Notes: generated from the letters alone by a model not told the origin. A stretch of DNA of 64,000 nt from Denitromonas ohlonensis (GCF_007625205.1 NZ_VMNI01000006.1:284032-348031); one strand, 5' to 3'; counted from the first letter of the stretch, positions 27,795 through 37,838 are shown. Translations and numbers: made by a program.

Positions 27795-28937
27795 ATGCCC
27801 CAGACCCGAATTCCCGCCGCGTGGATGCGTGGCGGCACCAGCAAAGGCGTGTTCTTCCTCGCCAGCGACCTGCCCGCCGACCCCACCGAACGCGACGCCC
27901 TGTTGGTGCGCCTGCTCGGCAGCCCCGACCCCTACGGCAAGCAGATCGACGGCCTGGGCGGCGCCACTTCCAGCACCAGCAAGGTAGTCATCGTCTCGCC
28001 CGCCAGCGAAGCCGAGTGCGATGTGAGCTATCTCTTCGGCCAGGTACTGATCGACCAGCCCGCCATCGACTGGTCGGGCAACTGCGGCAACCTCACCGCC
28101 GCCGTCGGCCCCTTTGCGCTGTGGCGCGAGCTGGTGCCGGCACCGGCCAATGGCGAAGCCAACATCCGCCTGTGGCAAGCCAACGTGGGCAAGCGGATTC
28201 ACGCCCGCGTACCGGTACTCGACGGCTTGCCGCTTGAGGCCGGCAAGTTCGTGCTCGATGGCGTGGCCTTCCCGTCGGCGCCGATCACCCTCACCTTTCT
28301 CGACCCCGGCAGCGCCGAGGGCGGCGGCATTCTGCCCACCGGCAACCCGGTCGACACACTCACGCTGGATGACGGCACCCCGGTCGACGCCTCCCTGGTC
28401 AGCGCCGGCAACCCGATGGTGTTTGTCTCGGCCCATGCGCTCGGCGCCGACTGCACCGCCTCGCAGGCCGAACTCAACGCCGATGCAGCACTGCGCGCAC
28501 GCTGCGAGCAACTGCGCATCGCCGGCGCGCTGGCCATGGGCCTGGCCGACTCGGCCGAGGCCGCTGCGCGCCGCCAGCACACGCCCAAGCTTGCCCTTGT
28601 CGCCCCGCCGGCCCAGTGCCAGTCCGTCGACGGCAAACGCTTTGCCGCCAGCGATCTCGATCTGCTCACCCGCGTGCTATCCATGGGCAGCTTCCATCAC
28701 GCCATCCCCGGCACCGCGGCCATCGCCGTGGCGGCCGCAGCCGGCGTGCCCGGCTCGCTGGTGTCACGCCAACTGCTCAATGACCCGGTCGGCCCACTGC
28801 GCATCGGCCACCCCTCGGGCCGTAGCGAAGTCGGCGCCACCACCCACACCCGGCAGGGCCAATGGATGCTGGAGGCCGCTGTGCTGCGGCGCAGCGCCCG
28901 GATGCTGATGGATGGCTGGACCTGTCTGCCGGGTTGA
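27795..28937 (+). CDS. prpF: PrpF-family 2-methylaconitate cis-trans isomerase
   Basis: A 380-residue two-domain isomerase of the PrpF/diaminopimelate-epimerase fold. Signatures are RIPAAWMRGGTSKGVFF at the N-terminus, DGLGGATSSTSKV and the catalytic-Cys block WSGNCGNLTAAVGPFA. PrpF isomerises 2-methylaconitate in the AcnD-type methylcitrate cycle for propionate. Here no prpB, prpC or acnD lies beside it, so it could act on a related tricarboxylate instead. The ribosome site is weak. Confidence 0.88.
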   Translation: MPQTRIPAAWMRGGTSKGVFFLASDLPADPTERDALLVRLLGSPDPYGKQIDGLGGATSSTSKVVIVSPASEAECDVSYLFGQVLIDQPAIDWSGNCGNLTAAVGPFALWRELVPAPANGEANIRLWQANVGKRIHARVPVLDGLPLEAGKFVLDGVAFPSAPITLTFLDPGSAEGGGILPTGNPVDTLTLDDGTPVDASLVSAGNPMVFVSAHALGADCTASQAELNADAALRARCEQLRIAGALAMGLADSAEAAARRQHTPKLALVAPPAQCQSVDGKRFAASDLDLLTRVLSMGSFHHAIPGTAAIAVAAAAGVPGSLVSRQLLNDPVGPLRIGHPSGRSEVGATTHTRQGQWMLEAAVLRRSARMLMDGWTCLPG

Positions 28938-29018
28938 ACGCGACCGCCGGGCAACGGTCACACGCGATGATATTCCGGCGGACAGCCGTCCGCCGGCCCC
29001 TGCCCCTGGAGACTTGCG

Positions 29019-29885
29019 ATGCAAAGCGATCTCGATTTCGACAGCCTGCTCCCCGCCAACCGACTCGATCGCCGCGGCTTTCTGCTCACCGCCACCGCCG
29101 CCGGTTTTGCCCTGGCCACCCATCCCGTGAGTGCTCAAACCATGATCCATACCGATGACGCCGGCCTGCGCACCGGCACCGACAGGCTCGACACCGGCAC
29201 CGGCCCCCTGCCGCTCTACTACGCCGCGCCCGCCCAGGGCGGGCCGCACCCGGTGGTGCTGGTGGTGCAGGAAATCTTTGGCGTGCACGAGCACATCCGC
29301 GATGTGTGCCGCCGCCTCGCCCGACTCGGCTATCTGGCCATCGCCCCCGAGCTGTATTTCCGTCAGGGCGACCCGGGCACGTACGACAACATCCCCACGC
29401 TGCTCAAGGAGATCGTCTCGAAGGTGCCTGACGAGCAAGTCATGTCAGACCTCGACATGAGCGTCGCCTGGGCGGCCGGCCACGGCGGCGACACTGCCCG
29501 ACTCGGCATCACCGGCTTCTGCTGGGGCGGACGCATCGTGTGGCTGTACGCCGCGCACAACCCAAAGCTCAAGGCCGGCATCGCCTGGTATGGCCGGATT
29601 CGCGGCGAAGCCACCAGTCTGCAACCGCGCCACCCCATCGACCTCGCCGGCGAAGTCAAGGCGCCGGTGCTTGGGCTGTACGGCGCGCAGGATCAAGGCA
29701 TTCCGGCCGCCGACGTTGAATCCATGCGGGACGCAGTCAACGCGGCGGGTAAAAAAGCTGAAGTGGTGATCTACCCCGACGCCGGCCATGCCTTCCATGC
29801 CGACTACCGACCCAGCTATCGCGAAGGCCCGGCGCAGGATGGCTGGCAGCGGCTTCAGGCCTGGCTCAAGGCCAACGGAGTGTAG
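29019..29885 (+). CDS. Exported dienelactone hydrolase family protein
   Basis: A 288-residue alpha/beta hydrolase. The N-terminus [19 protein letters not shown] looks like a Tat signal, ending near VSAQ, so the protein should act in the periplasm. The nucleophile is Cys in [10 protein letters not shown], with Asp and His in [10 protein letters not shown] and [12 protein letters not shown], as in dienelactone hydrolases. Tat-exported members of this family are common and their substrates are mostly unknown. It follows prpF on the same strand by 81 bases and ends two bases before the convergent asmA-like gene. Confidence 0.9.
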   Translation: MQSDLDFDSLLPANRLDRRGFLLTATAAGFALATHPVSAQTMIHTDDAGLRTGTDRLDTGTGPLPLYYAAPAQGGPHPVVLVVQEIFGVHEHIRDVCRRLARLGYLAIAPELYFRQGDPGTYDNIPTLLKEIVSKVPDEQVMSDLDMSVAWAAGHGGDTARLGITGFCWGGRIVWLYAAHNPKLKAGIAWYGRIRGEATSLQPRHPIDLAGEVKAPVLGLYGAQDQGIPAADVESMRDAVNAAGKKAEVVIYPDAGHAFHADYRPSYREGPAQDGWQRLQAWLKANGV

Positions 29886-29887
29886 TG

Positions 29888-31954
29888 TCAGGGGGCGGCG
29901 CTCGCCGCCTCGGTGCGCCACACCGGCGCGGCGACACTGCCGCCCAGGCGGATCGACTGGGTCTGCGTCTTCAGTTTTCGGTACAGCTTGCGGCTCATGC
30001 CTTTGGGCGCCTCGGCCAACGCCGCCGTCAGTGACAGATCGAGCGCACCGTCGCCCAGCCCGATCTGACCCTGACCACTCAGCTGCAGCCACGCACCGCG
30101 AATCGACAGCGTCTCGACCTGCGCAACGCCCGCGGCCACCTGCACCTCGGCGCTGGCCGCGCGAATGGGCAGATTGTCTGCCACCGCGTCGCCCGGCAGC
30201 GCCGCCGCCAGCACGCTATCCTGCGCCCGCAGCGCGTCGATCAGCGCGGTGCCGCGCCAGGCGCCACCGTTGAGTTGAAAGCGCATCGGCCCCTGTGCCG
30301 TCGCCAGCGGGTCGGCCGCGCGGGCATCAAACTCGAGGCGCACATCGGCATTCAGACCACCGCCGAGCATCGGCGTCGCCTCGGCCGCCATCGGCCATTG
30401 CTCGATCGCCACGCCGGTCGCCTTGAGACTGAGCGTGCCCGCACCCGCCGCATCGCGCGCGAGCTGTCCGGACACCCGGCCATTGAACACCGCCCCATCA
30501 AACGGCCCCAACCGCAAGTCTGAGCCATCGCTCGCCACGGGCAGCACCAGCGACTCAAAGCGCCAGCCATCGGCCTCCAGCCGATCGGCCCGGAGTCGCC
30601 CCGCAAACGGCGGCAATGTGGGCGCGGACCACAGCGCCCTCAGCTCCGCGCGGTAGGCCGCCAGCGACAACAGCGGCGTATGCAGATCAAACTCCAGCGC
30701 CGGCGTGGTCTCGGGACGAACGCTCACCGCACCGGCCAGCCGGTGCGTGCCATCACTGAATGCCAGCTCCGACGCGAGCACACCGGCCAGCGGCTGCCAG
30801 GCGAGCTGCCCGGTGATCTGCAGCTTGCGGGCCGGCGCCGCGTCGGCGCGCGGCCAGCCGACTTGGGCATCCAGACCATTGAGCATGAGTTCGGCGGGTT
30901 CGCTGCGCCAGGCCGGCACCGCCTGCACGCTCACGCCATGGCTGCGGCCGTCACGACGCAGGTTGCCCTCCAGCGCCAGGCTGTCGGCCGTCCAGCCCTC
31001 GCCCCCCGTGCGCAGATTGCTCACGCGTCCGGCCAAGGCGCCACCGCGCTCGCCGTCGCGCTTGAAGCTCGCCGTGGCCAGCGCCAGATGCAGGCCGTCC
31101 TGCCACTGCCACTCGGCCACGTCGGCGGCAATCTCGCTGGTGCCGCTACGCCCCTTTCCGGTCATGCGCAGTGCCACGTCCCGCCCTTGCCAGCGGCCTT
31201 GCGCGTCGGCCGTCACGCCCCCCAGACTGAGCCCCAGGCCCGCTTGCTGATAGCCCAGCGCCTCGCCGGAAAAATCCACGCCGGCAATATTCAGACTGAC
31301 CACGCCGTCGCCATTGATGTCGAAACCGGCGGTCATCCGGAAGCGCCCGGCGGCTGGCAAGGCGCCGACCGCCCTGGCATCGCCCTCGACCCCAAGGCCG
31401 CCGCGCACGCCCTTACCCACCGGGCCAAGGAAGGCGGTCACATCCGACAACTGCAGCGTCACGCCATTGATCGGGTCGACCACCTCAAGCGCGCCGCCGG
31501 TGACCGTCACCCGACGCACGTTGAAGGCCACCTTGCGGTCCTTGATCGAGGTCGCATCGCGCAGACCATCCAGCGATTCGAGAGTTTTGAGGACATCCCG
31601 CGTGAGGTGAATATTCAAGCCCTCGAAGCGCATCTCCTGAACATCCACCTGCCGCGACAGCAAGGGCAGCAAGCCGACATGCACCCGCACCCGCGCCATG
31701 TGCGCGGCGAGCTGCGCCGGCGCACCGCGCGCCGACAGGCTGACCTGGCTGGCGTCGAGCGCCAGCCGCGGCCAGAAGGACAGGGTGAGTTCGCCATCGA
31801 TGCGCAGCGCGCGGTCGTGTCGCTCGGCGACGGCTTGAACCAGCTCGGCTTTGACCCGGTCGCTATCGAAGGTTTCGGTCAGATACCAGATCGCCCCCGC
31901 GGCCAGCAAAAGCAGGCACAACAGAAAAATGGCGAGGTTTTTGAACAGGCGCAT
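29888..31954 (-). CDS. AsmA family protein
   Basis: A 688-residue inner-membrane-anchored periplasmic protein. One N-terminal helix (FKNLAIFLLCLLLLAAGAIWYL) is followed by the AsmA pattern (FDSDRVKAELVQAVAERHDRALRIDGE, LSFWPRLALDASQVSL) and long beta-rich repeats to a second conserved block near the C-terminus (GDGALDLSLTAAL). AsmA-like proteins are proposed bridge-type lipid carriers between the membranes. It lies 77 bases downstream of the Gx-transporter gene on the same strand and may belong to that unit. Confidence 0.9.
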   Translation of the reverse strand: MRLFKNLAIFLLCLLLLAAGAIWYLTETFDSDRVKAELVQAVAERHDRALRIDGELTLSFWPRLALDASQVSLSARGAPAQLAAHMARVRVHVGLLPLLSRQVDVQEMRFEGLNIHLTRDVLKTLESLDGLRDATSIKDRKVAFNVRRVTVTGGALEVVDPINGVTLQLSDVTAFLGPVGKGVRGGLGVEGDARAVGALPAAGRFRMTAGFDINGDGVVSLNIAGVDFSGEALGYQQAGLGLSLGGVTADAQGRWQGRDVALRMTGKGRSGTSEIAADVAEWQWQDGLHLALATASFKRDGERGGALAGRVSNLRTGGEGWTADSLALEGNLRRDGRSHGVSVQAVPAWRSEPAELMLNGLDAQVGWPRADAAPARKLQITGQLAWQPLAGVLASELAFSDGTHRLAGAVSVRPETTPALEFDLHTPLLSLAAYRAELRALWSAPTLPPFAGRLRADRLEADGWRFESLVLPVASDGSDLRLGPFDGAVFNGRVSGQLARDAAGAGTLSLKATGVAIEQWPMAAEATPMLGGGLNADVRLEFDARAADPLATAQGPMRFQLNGGAWRGTALIDALRAQDSVLAAALPGDAVADNLPIRAASAEVQVAAGVAQVETLSIRGAWLQLSGQGQIGLGDGALDLSLTAALAEAPKGMSRKLYRKLKTQTQSIRLGGSVAAPVWRTEAASAAP

Positions 31955-32031
31955 GACCGATCCGGGAGGGATTGCGTGGATACGCCGTCATCTTAGCGCC
32001 AATACGGGCGCAGCGTCTGGCCGATCCGGGC

Positions 32032-32568
32032 TCAGTTGGACGAGGTGGCGCGCGGTGGCGAGTGACGCAACAGGTAGTCGGCCACCAGTCCGTTGACCGT
32101 ACCAAACACCACCGCCGCCAGCGCGAACACCGGCACCAGATAGAAAATGCCGTCATGCGGCACCAGCCAAAGCCGGGCAATCAAAATCTGGCCGGCAAAA
32201 TGGCCGAAGGCCGCCAGCACGCTATGGCTGACCGGGCCGAACCAGCGTTTGGGCAAGTGCTGCGCCAAAGCCAAGACGACCAGACTGATCAGCGCCCCGC
32301 TGAGGCTCAAAAAGAAGCCCGGCGCCAGAAACTGGCCGAGCACCAGGGACGCCGCAAACACCCGCAGCAAGGCCACCCAGGCCGCCTCGCGCCAGCCCCA
32401 GCGCGCCAGCACCACCAGGGTGATGATGTTGCCCAGCCCCGGCTTGACCCCCGGCAGCGGCAGCGGAATCGCCGCCTCAGCCACCGACAGCGCGATGGCC
32501 GCCGCCGCATAGCGGGCAATGCGCACGTCGGCGTTGGTGACCGGCAGTTCAGTAGTTGAGCGTGTCAT
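32032..32568 (-). CDS. Gx transporter family / heptaprenyl diphosphate synthase component I-like membrane protein
   Basis: A 178-residue membrane protein with about five helices. It resembles ECF-type S components annotated as Gx transporter, with LPGVKPGLGNIITLVVL, LRVFAASLVLGQFLAPGFFLSLSG and FGHFAGQILIARLWLV. The 5' end overlaps the 3' end of the NusG-II gene by 20 bases. Gx and NusG-II genes are commonly adjacent, often beside redox or ApbE genes. The transported compound is unknown. Confidence 0.85.
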   Translation of the reverse strand: MTRSTTELPVTNADVRIARYAAAAIALSVAEAAIPLPLPGVKPGLGNIITLVVLARWGWREAAWVALLRVFAASLVLGQFLAPGFFLSLSGALISLVVLALAQHLPKRWFGPVSHSVLAAFGHFAGQILIARLWLVPHDGIFYLVPVFALAAVVFGTVNGLVADYLLRHSPPRATSSN

Positions 32569-32938
32569 AGGCGCTGCTGTCGCCGAGCAGGCGCAGGCTG
32601 ACTTCGTTAGGCGCGCAGATGGCGACCGCGCCGGCGCGGGTCAGCCAGCCTTGCAGCACGCAATACTGGCGCGGACCGGGGTCGCTGAATACCCGCGCGC
32701 GGCCCGGTTCGACCTGCACCCGGGTCTGCCCCAGCGGGCCATCGACGTCGACCGCCGCGGGGCGGTCGAGGCTCAGCCGGGCGACCACCTTGCCGCCGGC
32801 GCGCACCTCGGCCCAGCGCGCGACGCCGCCTTGCCAGAAGCTCAGTGCAAAGAAAACGCAGGTGGCCAGCCCGCCAAGAATCACCAACACATCGCCCGGA
32901 CGAAAGCCGGCCCGCCATTCGTGCCAGGCCAGCTTCAT
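32549..32938 (-). CDS. NusG domain II-containing membrane-anchored protein
   Basis: A 129-residue protein with one N-terminal transmembrane helix ([20 protein letters not shown]) and an extracytoplasmic NusG domain II-like beta domain ([27 protein letters not shown]...[13 protein letters not shown]), with two Cys that could pair. The ATG at 32938 overlaps the rapZ stop (ATGA), so translation is coupled to rapZ; the longer open frame upstream is rapZ read in another frame. Function unknown. Confidence 0.87.
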   Translation of the reverse strand: MKLAWHEWRAGFRPGDVLVILGGLATCVFFALSFWQGGVARWAEVRAGGKVVARLSLDRPAAVDVDGPLGQTRVQVEPGRARVFSDPGPRQYCVLQGWLTRAGAVAICAPNEVSLRLLGDSSAYDTLNY

Positions 32939-33804
32939 GAAGCGCTCTGACCGTCCCGCGAACGACGCGCCGAAGCGCGATGCCGAACCATGACGCGCAC
33001 GTTGTCGCCAAACGCCTTGGCCAGCCATTCGGCGAAATACACCGAGCGATGCTGCCCCCCGGTACAGCCGATGGCCACCGTGAGATAGCTGCGATTGTCG
33101 CGGATGTAGGCCGGCAGCCAGTTGGCCACAAAGACGCGGATGTCTTCCGCCATGCGACCGACCTCGGGGATGCGCTCGAGAAAATCGATCACCGGCTGGT
33201 CCTTGCCAGTGAGCGGACGCAGCTTGGGGTCGTAATGCGGGTTGGGCAGGCAGCGCACATCGAAGACCAGATCGGCATCGACCGGAATGCCGTACTTGAA
33301 GCCGAAGGACTGGAACAGCAAGGTGAGGCCGTCGGTGGCCTCCAGTTGCATGTAGTCCTTGATCCACGCGCGCAAGGTGTTGGCCTGGGTGTCGCTGGTG
33401 TCCATGCGGTAACCCAGCCGCGCGATCGGGTCGAGCGCCTCGCGCTCACGGGCGATCGCCTCGGCCAAAGTCACGTTGTCCTCCGCGAGCGGATGCCGCC
33501 GACGGGTTTCGGAGAAGCGGGCAATCAAGGTGTCATCACGCGCATCGAGGAAGATGAAGCGCACATCGGCAATCATGCCGCGCAGGCGTTCAACCTCGCC
33601 CGGCAAGGCGGCAATCGACATGCCCGAGCGCACATCCACCGCCACCGCCACCCGCCGGTAACCCGCACCGCGCAGGTTCGTCACCAACTGCGGCAGCAGC
33701 GTGGCCGGCAGATTGTCGACCACGTAGTAGCCGGCGTCTTCGAGCACATTGAGCGCGACACTCTTGCCCGATCCGGACAAGCCGCTGATGAGGACGATCT
33801 GCAT
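32935..33804 (-). CDS. rapZ: RNase adapter protein RapZ
   Basis: A 289-residue P-loop protein. It has Walker A GLSGSGKS (residues 8-15), the RPFAEDN-like region ([17 protein letters not shown]) and the C-terminal [17 protein letters not shown] and VRVMVRHRA. In enterobacteria RapZ binds glucosamine-6-phosphate and guides RNase E to the small RNA GlmZ; in betaproteobacteria its target is unclear. The start at 33804 is placed at [11 protein letters not shown]; 28 codons upstream are not family-like. It is usually near ptsN/hprK or PTS genes, which are absent here. Confidence 0.95.
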   Translation of the reverse strand: MQIVLISGLSGSGKSVALNVLEDAGYYVVDNLPATLLPQLVTNLRGAGYRRVAVAVDVRSGMSIAALPGEVERLRGMIADVRFIFLDARDDTLIARFSETRRRHPLAEDNVTLAEAIAREREALDPIARLGYRMDTSDTQANTLRAWIKDYMQLEATDGLTLLFQSFGFKYGIPVDADLVFDVRCLPNPHYDPKLRPLTGKDQPVIDFLERIPEVGRMAEDIRVFVANWLPAYIRDNRSYLTVAIGCTGGQHRSVYFAEWLAKAFGDNVRVMVRHRASARRSRDGQSAS

Positions 33805-34102
33805 GGTCTGGCTCGTAACTGAATGCGTCGAGTGTATAGCGAACGGCCGTTTGATGACACCCACCGCCCACCCCGTGCTGCGCTGCAACGCAGCACTGGC
33901 GCGGCATATTAGAAAAATCGCATCAGCAAAAAGCGCATTCTCGTTCTAACCTTAAGAAGTTGATGCTGCGAATACCCTGACGTGGGCAACGACCCACGCG
34001 AGGTGTTCGATCAACCCCCGGCTGCGGCAAACATCGCCACGGCCGCCGGGCGGGTGCACTCACGACGCGTCCGGTTTCGTGACAGATCTGGAGGAGACCT
34101 TT

Positions 34103-35251
34103 GTGAAAAAAGAAGACCAGTCCATGGCATCACGGCAATCCACATCCACCACCGACCACCCGCCGACACGACGCCACTTCCTGAAATCCGCCGCCGCGGG
34201 CGGCGCGCTGATCGCCGGCGCGCCCTTCATCAGCAATGCCCAGGCGGCCAAGGGCAAAACCTGGAAAGTGCAATCGACCTGGGACGCTGGCACCACCGGC
34301 TACGCCTTGTTCGAAGAATGGTGCAACGGCTTTCAGGAGGCCACCGGCGGTGAGCTGAGCATCAAGCCCTTTGGCGCCAAGGCCGTGGCGGCCGACAACA
34401 ACGCGCTGTTCGAGTCGGTGCAGACCGGCGTGCTCGATGGCATGAACCCCTTCACCCTGTACTGGGCGGGCAAGATGCCGGCCAGCGTGTTCCTGTCGTC
34501 CTACCCGGTCGGGCCAGACCAGCCAGCGCAATGGGACACCATGTTCTACGGCCTCGGCCTGCTCGAGAAGGTGCGCGAGATCTACGCCAAGTTCGGCCTG
34601 GTGTATGTCGGCCCGATCCAGCATGACGCCAACATCATCCACTCGAAAAAGCCGGTGCAGAGCGTGGCCGACTTCCAGGGCCTCAAGCTGCGCGTGCCCG
34701 GCGGCATGGTGTCGGAAGTGTTCCAGGCCTTTGGTGCGAGCACGGTGAGCCTGCCAGGATCGGACATTTTCCCCGCGCTCGAAAAAGGCACCATCGACGC
34801 GGCCGACTATGTGGGGCCGGCGGTCAACTGGGACCTGGGCTTTGCGCAGGTGACCAAGTACATCCTGTTTGGCCCGCCGGGCCTGATGTCGGTCTACCAG
34901 CCGGTCGACCTGATGGACTTCACGGTCAACATGCGCGCCTGGAAGAGCCTGTCGCCGCTGATGCAGCAGATGGTCGAAGACCGGGTAAAGACCTATTCGG
35001 TGAAGCACTTCGTGTCGATCCAGAAGCGCAACGTCGAGGCGCTGGTCAAGTTCGAAAAGGCCGGCAGCATCATCAACCGCATGAGTCAGGACGATCTGGA
35101 TCAGTTCCGCAAGGCGGCCATCCCGATCTGGTTCAAGTGGGCGAAAAAGGATCAGGCGGCGGCCGAGGTGTTCAAGATGCAGCTCGACTACATGATGAAT
35201 CCGATCATGGGCTACGTCTCGGCGGCCGACATCAAGGGCCTGAGCCTCTAA
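34103..35251 (+). CDS. dctP: TRAP transporter substrate-binding protein (DctP family)
   Basis: A 382-residue periplasmic solute receptor. The N-terminus has the Tat motif TRRHFLKSAAAGGALIAGAPF, followed by the DctP fold (TTGYALFEEWCNGFQEATGG, GLKLRVPGGMVSEVFQAFG, ALEKGTIDAADYVGPAVNWD). A GTG at 34103 with a perfect GGAGGAG six bases upstream is preferred over the ATG at 34124. It resembles the TakP/FcbT-like branch, which binds 2-oxo acids or aromatic acids, but the ligand is not fixed by sequence. It is the first gene of a complete P-Q-M operon. Confidence 0.92.
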   Translation: MKKEDQSMASRQSTSTTDHPPTRRHFLKSAAAGGALIAGAPFISNAQAAKGKTWKVQSTWDAGTTGYALFEEWCNGFQEATGGELSIKPFGAKAVAADNNALFESVQTGVLDGMNPFTLYWAGKMPASVFLSSYPVGPDQPAQWDTMFYGLGLLEKVREIYAKFGLVYVGPIQHDANIIHSKKPVQSVADFQGLKLRVPGGMVSEVFQAFGASTVSLPGSDIFPALEKGTIDAADYVGPAVNWDLGFAQVTKYILFGPPGLMSVYQPVDLMDFTVNMRAWKSLSPLMQQMVEDRVKTYSVKHFVSIQKRNVEALVKFEKAGSIINRMSQDDLDQFRKAAIPIWFKWAKKDQAAAEVFKMQLDYMMNPIMGYVSAADIKGLSL

Positions 35252-35333
35252 CCGCCATCCAGCAAGCGCCTCCGCACCGCCCGGCCCGACCGCGCGGTGC
35301 GGTTTGCATGCGCAGCGCCAAGGAGATGTGCCC

Positions 35334-36023
35334 ATGAACACAGAACCCGATTTTGGCTTCGTGCTGCCCCATATGGTGTATTGGGGCTGGCTGGCGATCA
35401 TGCCGCTGATCTTCATCTTCTGGGCGCGCTGGCAGGAACACGGCCAGCCCCCCGCCACCACGCCCGACGAAGAACTCGCCGCCAGCCTGCTGGCCGAGGA
35501 AGACCCCGCGCTGCATGTCGAAAACGGCCTCACCCGCGTGCTCGACACCATCAGCAAATGGTCGGGCATCTTCGTTGCGTTCTGGACGGTCAATGCCGTG
35601 GTCGCCTACTTCTACGAGGTGATCATGCGCTACATCTTCAACCAGCCGACCATCTGGGTGCATGAGTCGTGCTTCTTGCTGTTCGGCATGCAATACCTGC
35701 TGGCGGGCGCCTACACCCTGCTCACCGGCGGCCATGTGCGGGTCGACGTGCTCTACATCAAGCTGCCGCCGCGCGGCCGGGTGGGCATGGACATCTTCAC
35801 CTCGGTGTTCTTCTTCATCTTCGCCATCGCCCTGCTCGGCACCTCCTGGGGCTTCTTCATGTCGTCCTACGGCATGGGCGAAACCACGGTCGAGACCTGG
35901 GGCATCCAGTACTGGCCGGTCAAGGGCATGATGGTGCTGGGCGCGATCCTGCTGCTGCTGGCGGGCATCTCCAAACTGGCCAAAGACATTGTGCTGTTCC
36001 AGCGCATGGGTCGGGAGGGCTGA
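35334..36023 (+). CDS. dctQ: TRAP transporter small permease (DctQ family)
   Basis: A 229-residue membrane subunit. After an N-terminal hydrophobic segment (YWGWLAIMPLIFIFWARW) and a charged stretch come four DctQ helices with NQPTIWVHESCFLLFGMQYLLA and GHVRVDVLY. It is longer than typical DctQ (about 160-200) because of the extra first segment. The ATG at 35334 has AAGGAGA upstream. It couples the receptor to the large permease and lies three bases before it. Confidence 0.92.
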   Translation: MNTEPDFGFVLPHMVYWGWLAIMPLIFIFWARWQEHGQPPATTPDEELAASLLAEEDPALHVENGLTRVLDTISKWSGIFVAFWTVNAVVAYFYEVIMRYIFNQPTIWVHESCFLLFGMQYLLAGAYTLLTGGHVRVDVLYIKLPPRGRVGMDIFTSVFFFIFAIALLGTSWGFFMSSYGMGETTVETWGIQYWPVKGMMVLGAILLLLAGISKLAKDIVLFQRMGREG

Positions 36024-36026
36024 CCC

Positions 36027-37559
36027 ATGACCACCTCAAACGCTAAACGCAACCCCTCGCTCAGCGGCCGCCTCGGCACCGCCGCACTCATCCTCGCCAC
36101 CGGCACCGCGCTGTTCATCTTCGGCATCGAGCTGATCAACGTGCTGTTCTACGACCCCTGGGGCGACGAACACTTCCTGTTCACCACCGCCGGCCTGCTC
36201 GAAGACGTGGAGATCAAGGAGCTCACCTACATCATGTTCGGCTCCCTGCTGGTGCTGCTCATGCTCGGGCTGCCGCTGGCCTTCGTGACCGGCGGGCTGG
36301 GGGTGGTGTTCATCTACCTCATCGGCGGTCAGGTGATGGTCAACATCATCCCCTCGCGCATCTTCCCGATGATGACCAACTCCGATCTGGCGGCCATTCC
36401 GCTGTTCATCTTCATGGCCTCCATGCTCGAACGCGCCGGGCTGATCGAGGAGATGTTCGACGTCATCTACCAGTGGATGGGCGGCCTGCGTGGCGGCCTG
36501 GCGGCGGCCACCATCATCGCCTCCACCATTCTCGCCGCCATGGTCGGCGTCATCGGCGCGGCCGTGGTCACCATGGGCATCATCGCCCTGCCGGCGATGC
36601 TCAAGCGCAATTACGACCCCGAAATCGCCATCGGCTCGATCATGGCCGGCGGCACGCTGGGCATTCTGATCCCGCCGTCGATTCTGGCCATTCTGTACGC
36701 CGTGGTGGCGCAGCAATCGGTCGGCGAGCTGTACCTGGGCTCGCTGCTGCCGGGGCTGATGCTCTCCGGCCTGTATGTGGCCTACGTGCTGCTGCGCACC
36801 TGGCTGCGGCCCGAACTCGGCCCCGCCGTGCCGCGCGAAGAGCGCCTCAACCTCGGCCAGAAGCTGCGCCTTTTGCTCAAGCTGGTCGCGCCGCTCATTC
36901 TGGTGGTGCTGGTGCTCGGCCTGCTCTTCGCCGGCATCGCCACACCGGTCGAGGCCGCCGGCATCGGCTCGTTTGGCGCCATCATCGTCGCCATCATGCA
37001 CAAGCGCTTCAACCTCATCGCGCTGCGCGAGGCCTCGGTCAGCACCGTCAAGGCCTCGGCCATGGTGCTGTGGATCATCTTCGGCGCCTCGATCTTCGTC
37101 GGCTTCTACATCCTGCAAGGCGGCCAGGCCTTCATCAACGACGCCATCCTCGGCACGGGCCTGTCGCCCTACGGCATCCTGTTCCTGATGATGGTGCTGC
37201 TTGTCATCCTCGGCATGTTCCTCGACTGGGTCGGCATCCTGCTGCTCGCCGTGCCCATCTTCGTGCCCATCATCAAGTCACTCACCTTCGACGGCCTGCT
37301 CGGCCTGCCCCCGGTGCCCGGCGACAAGGTGGCGCTGTGGTTCGGCGTGATCTACCTGGTCAACATGCAGATGAGCTTCCTCAGCCCACCCTTCGGCTAC
37401 GCCCTGTTCTACATGCGCGGCGTCACCCCCGACTCCATCAGCATGGCCACCATCTTTCGCTCGGCGCTGGTCTTTCTTGGCCTGCAGATACTCGGCCTGA
37501 CGCTGTGCATTTTGCTGCCGGGGATCGTGACGTTTTTGCCGGGGTTGGTTTATGGGTGA
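36027..37559 (+). CDS. dctM: TRAP transporter large permease (DctM family)
   Basis: A 510-residue membrane protein with about 13 helices, the Na+-coupled channel subunit of the TRAP system. Typical segments are IPLFIFMASMLERAGLIEEMFD, GTLGILIPPSILAILYAVVAQQSVG and FLDWVGILLLAVPIFVPI. An N-terminal extension of about 60 residues precedes the normal core, as in TakM/FcbT-type transporters. The start three bases after dctQ shows coupling. Confidence 0.94.
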   Translation: MTTSNAKRNPSLSGRLGTAALILATGTALFIFGIELINVLFYDPWGDEHFLFTTAGLLEDVEIKELTYIMFGSLLVLLMLGLPLAFVTGGLGVVFIYLIGGQVMVNIIPSRIFPMMTNSDLAAIPLFIFMASMLERAGLIEEMFDVIYQWMGGLRGGLAAATIIASTILAAMVGVIGAAVVTMGIIALPAMLKRNYDPEIAIGSIMAGGTLGILIPPSILAILYAVVAQQSVGELYLGSLLPGLMLSGLYVAYVLLRTWLRPELGPAVPREERLNLGQKLRLLLKLVAPLILVVLVLGLLFAGIATPVEAAGIGSFGAIIVAIMHKRFNLIALREASVSTVKASAMVLWIIFGASIFVGFYILQGGQAFINDAILGTGLSPYGILFLMMVLLVILGMFLDWVGILLLAVPIFVPIIKSLTFDGLLGLPPVPGDKVALWFGVIYLVNMQMSFLSPPFGYALFYMRGVTPDSISMATIFRSALVFLGLQILGLTLCILLPGIVTFLPGLVYG

Positions 37560-37609
37560 TAGGGATACAACAAGTGACGCATTACTCCGCCACTTCACCG
37601 CTTGGCGCC

Positions 37610-37689
37610 GTAGGGTGGGCGGCTTGCCTGCCCACCATCGACACCCAAAACGGCCGATGAATGGTGGGCAGCAAAGCTGACCACCCTAC
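37610..37689. repeat. Dispersed inverted repeat, family A (complete copy)
   Basis: About 80 bases begin GTAGGGTGGGC and end CCACCCTAC as inverted termini, with an inner pair GCCCACCAT/ATGGTGGGC. The right 26 bases recur at 1346-1371. No open frame is inside, so it is a non-autonomous palindromic element. Confidence 0.75.
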
Positions 37690-37804
37690 GCCTACGGACT
37701 GCGCCCAGATTACGCGCGCGGCATCCGGGAGACTGCCGCTGCCATGGCGATGCGCGCCATGTGATCTGGGGTGGGTGAAGCGAAGTCCTATTTTTTGAGA
37801 GGTG

Positions 37805-37838
37805 GATGTTGGGCTTCGCGTTGCTCAACCCAACCTAC
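37805..37838. repeat. Short palindromic repeat (TTGGG...CCCAA type)
   Basis: GTTGGGC...TCAACCCAACCTAC resembles a short inverted repeat scattered through many proteobacterial genomes. It lies just after the hypothetical gene at 37846-38313. Only one copy is seen in this window, so the assignment rests on general familiarity. Confidence 0.4.

Noticed and set aside
32939..33367. Upstream extension of the NusG-II gene
   Set aside because: It is rapZ sequence read out of frame; the ATG at 32938 overlaps the rapZ stop and starts the domain.
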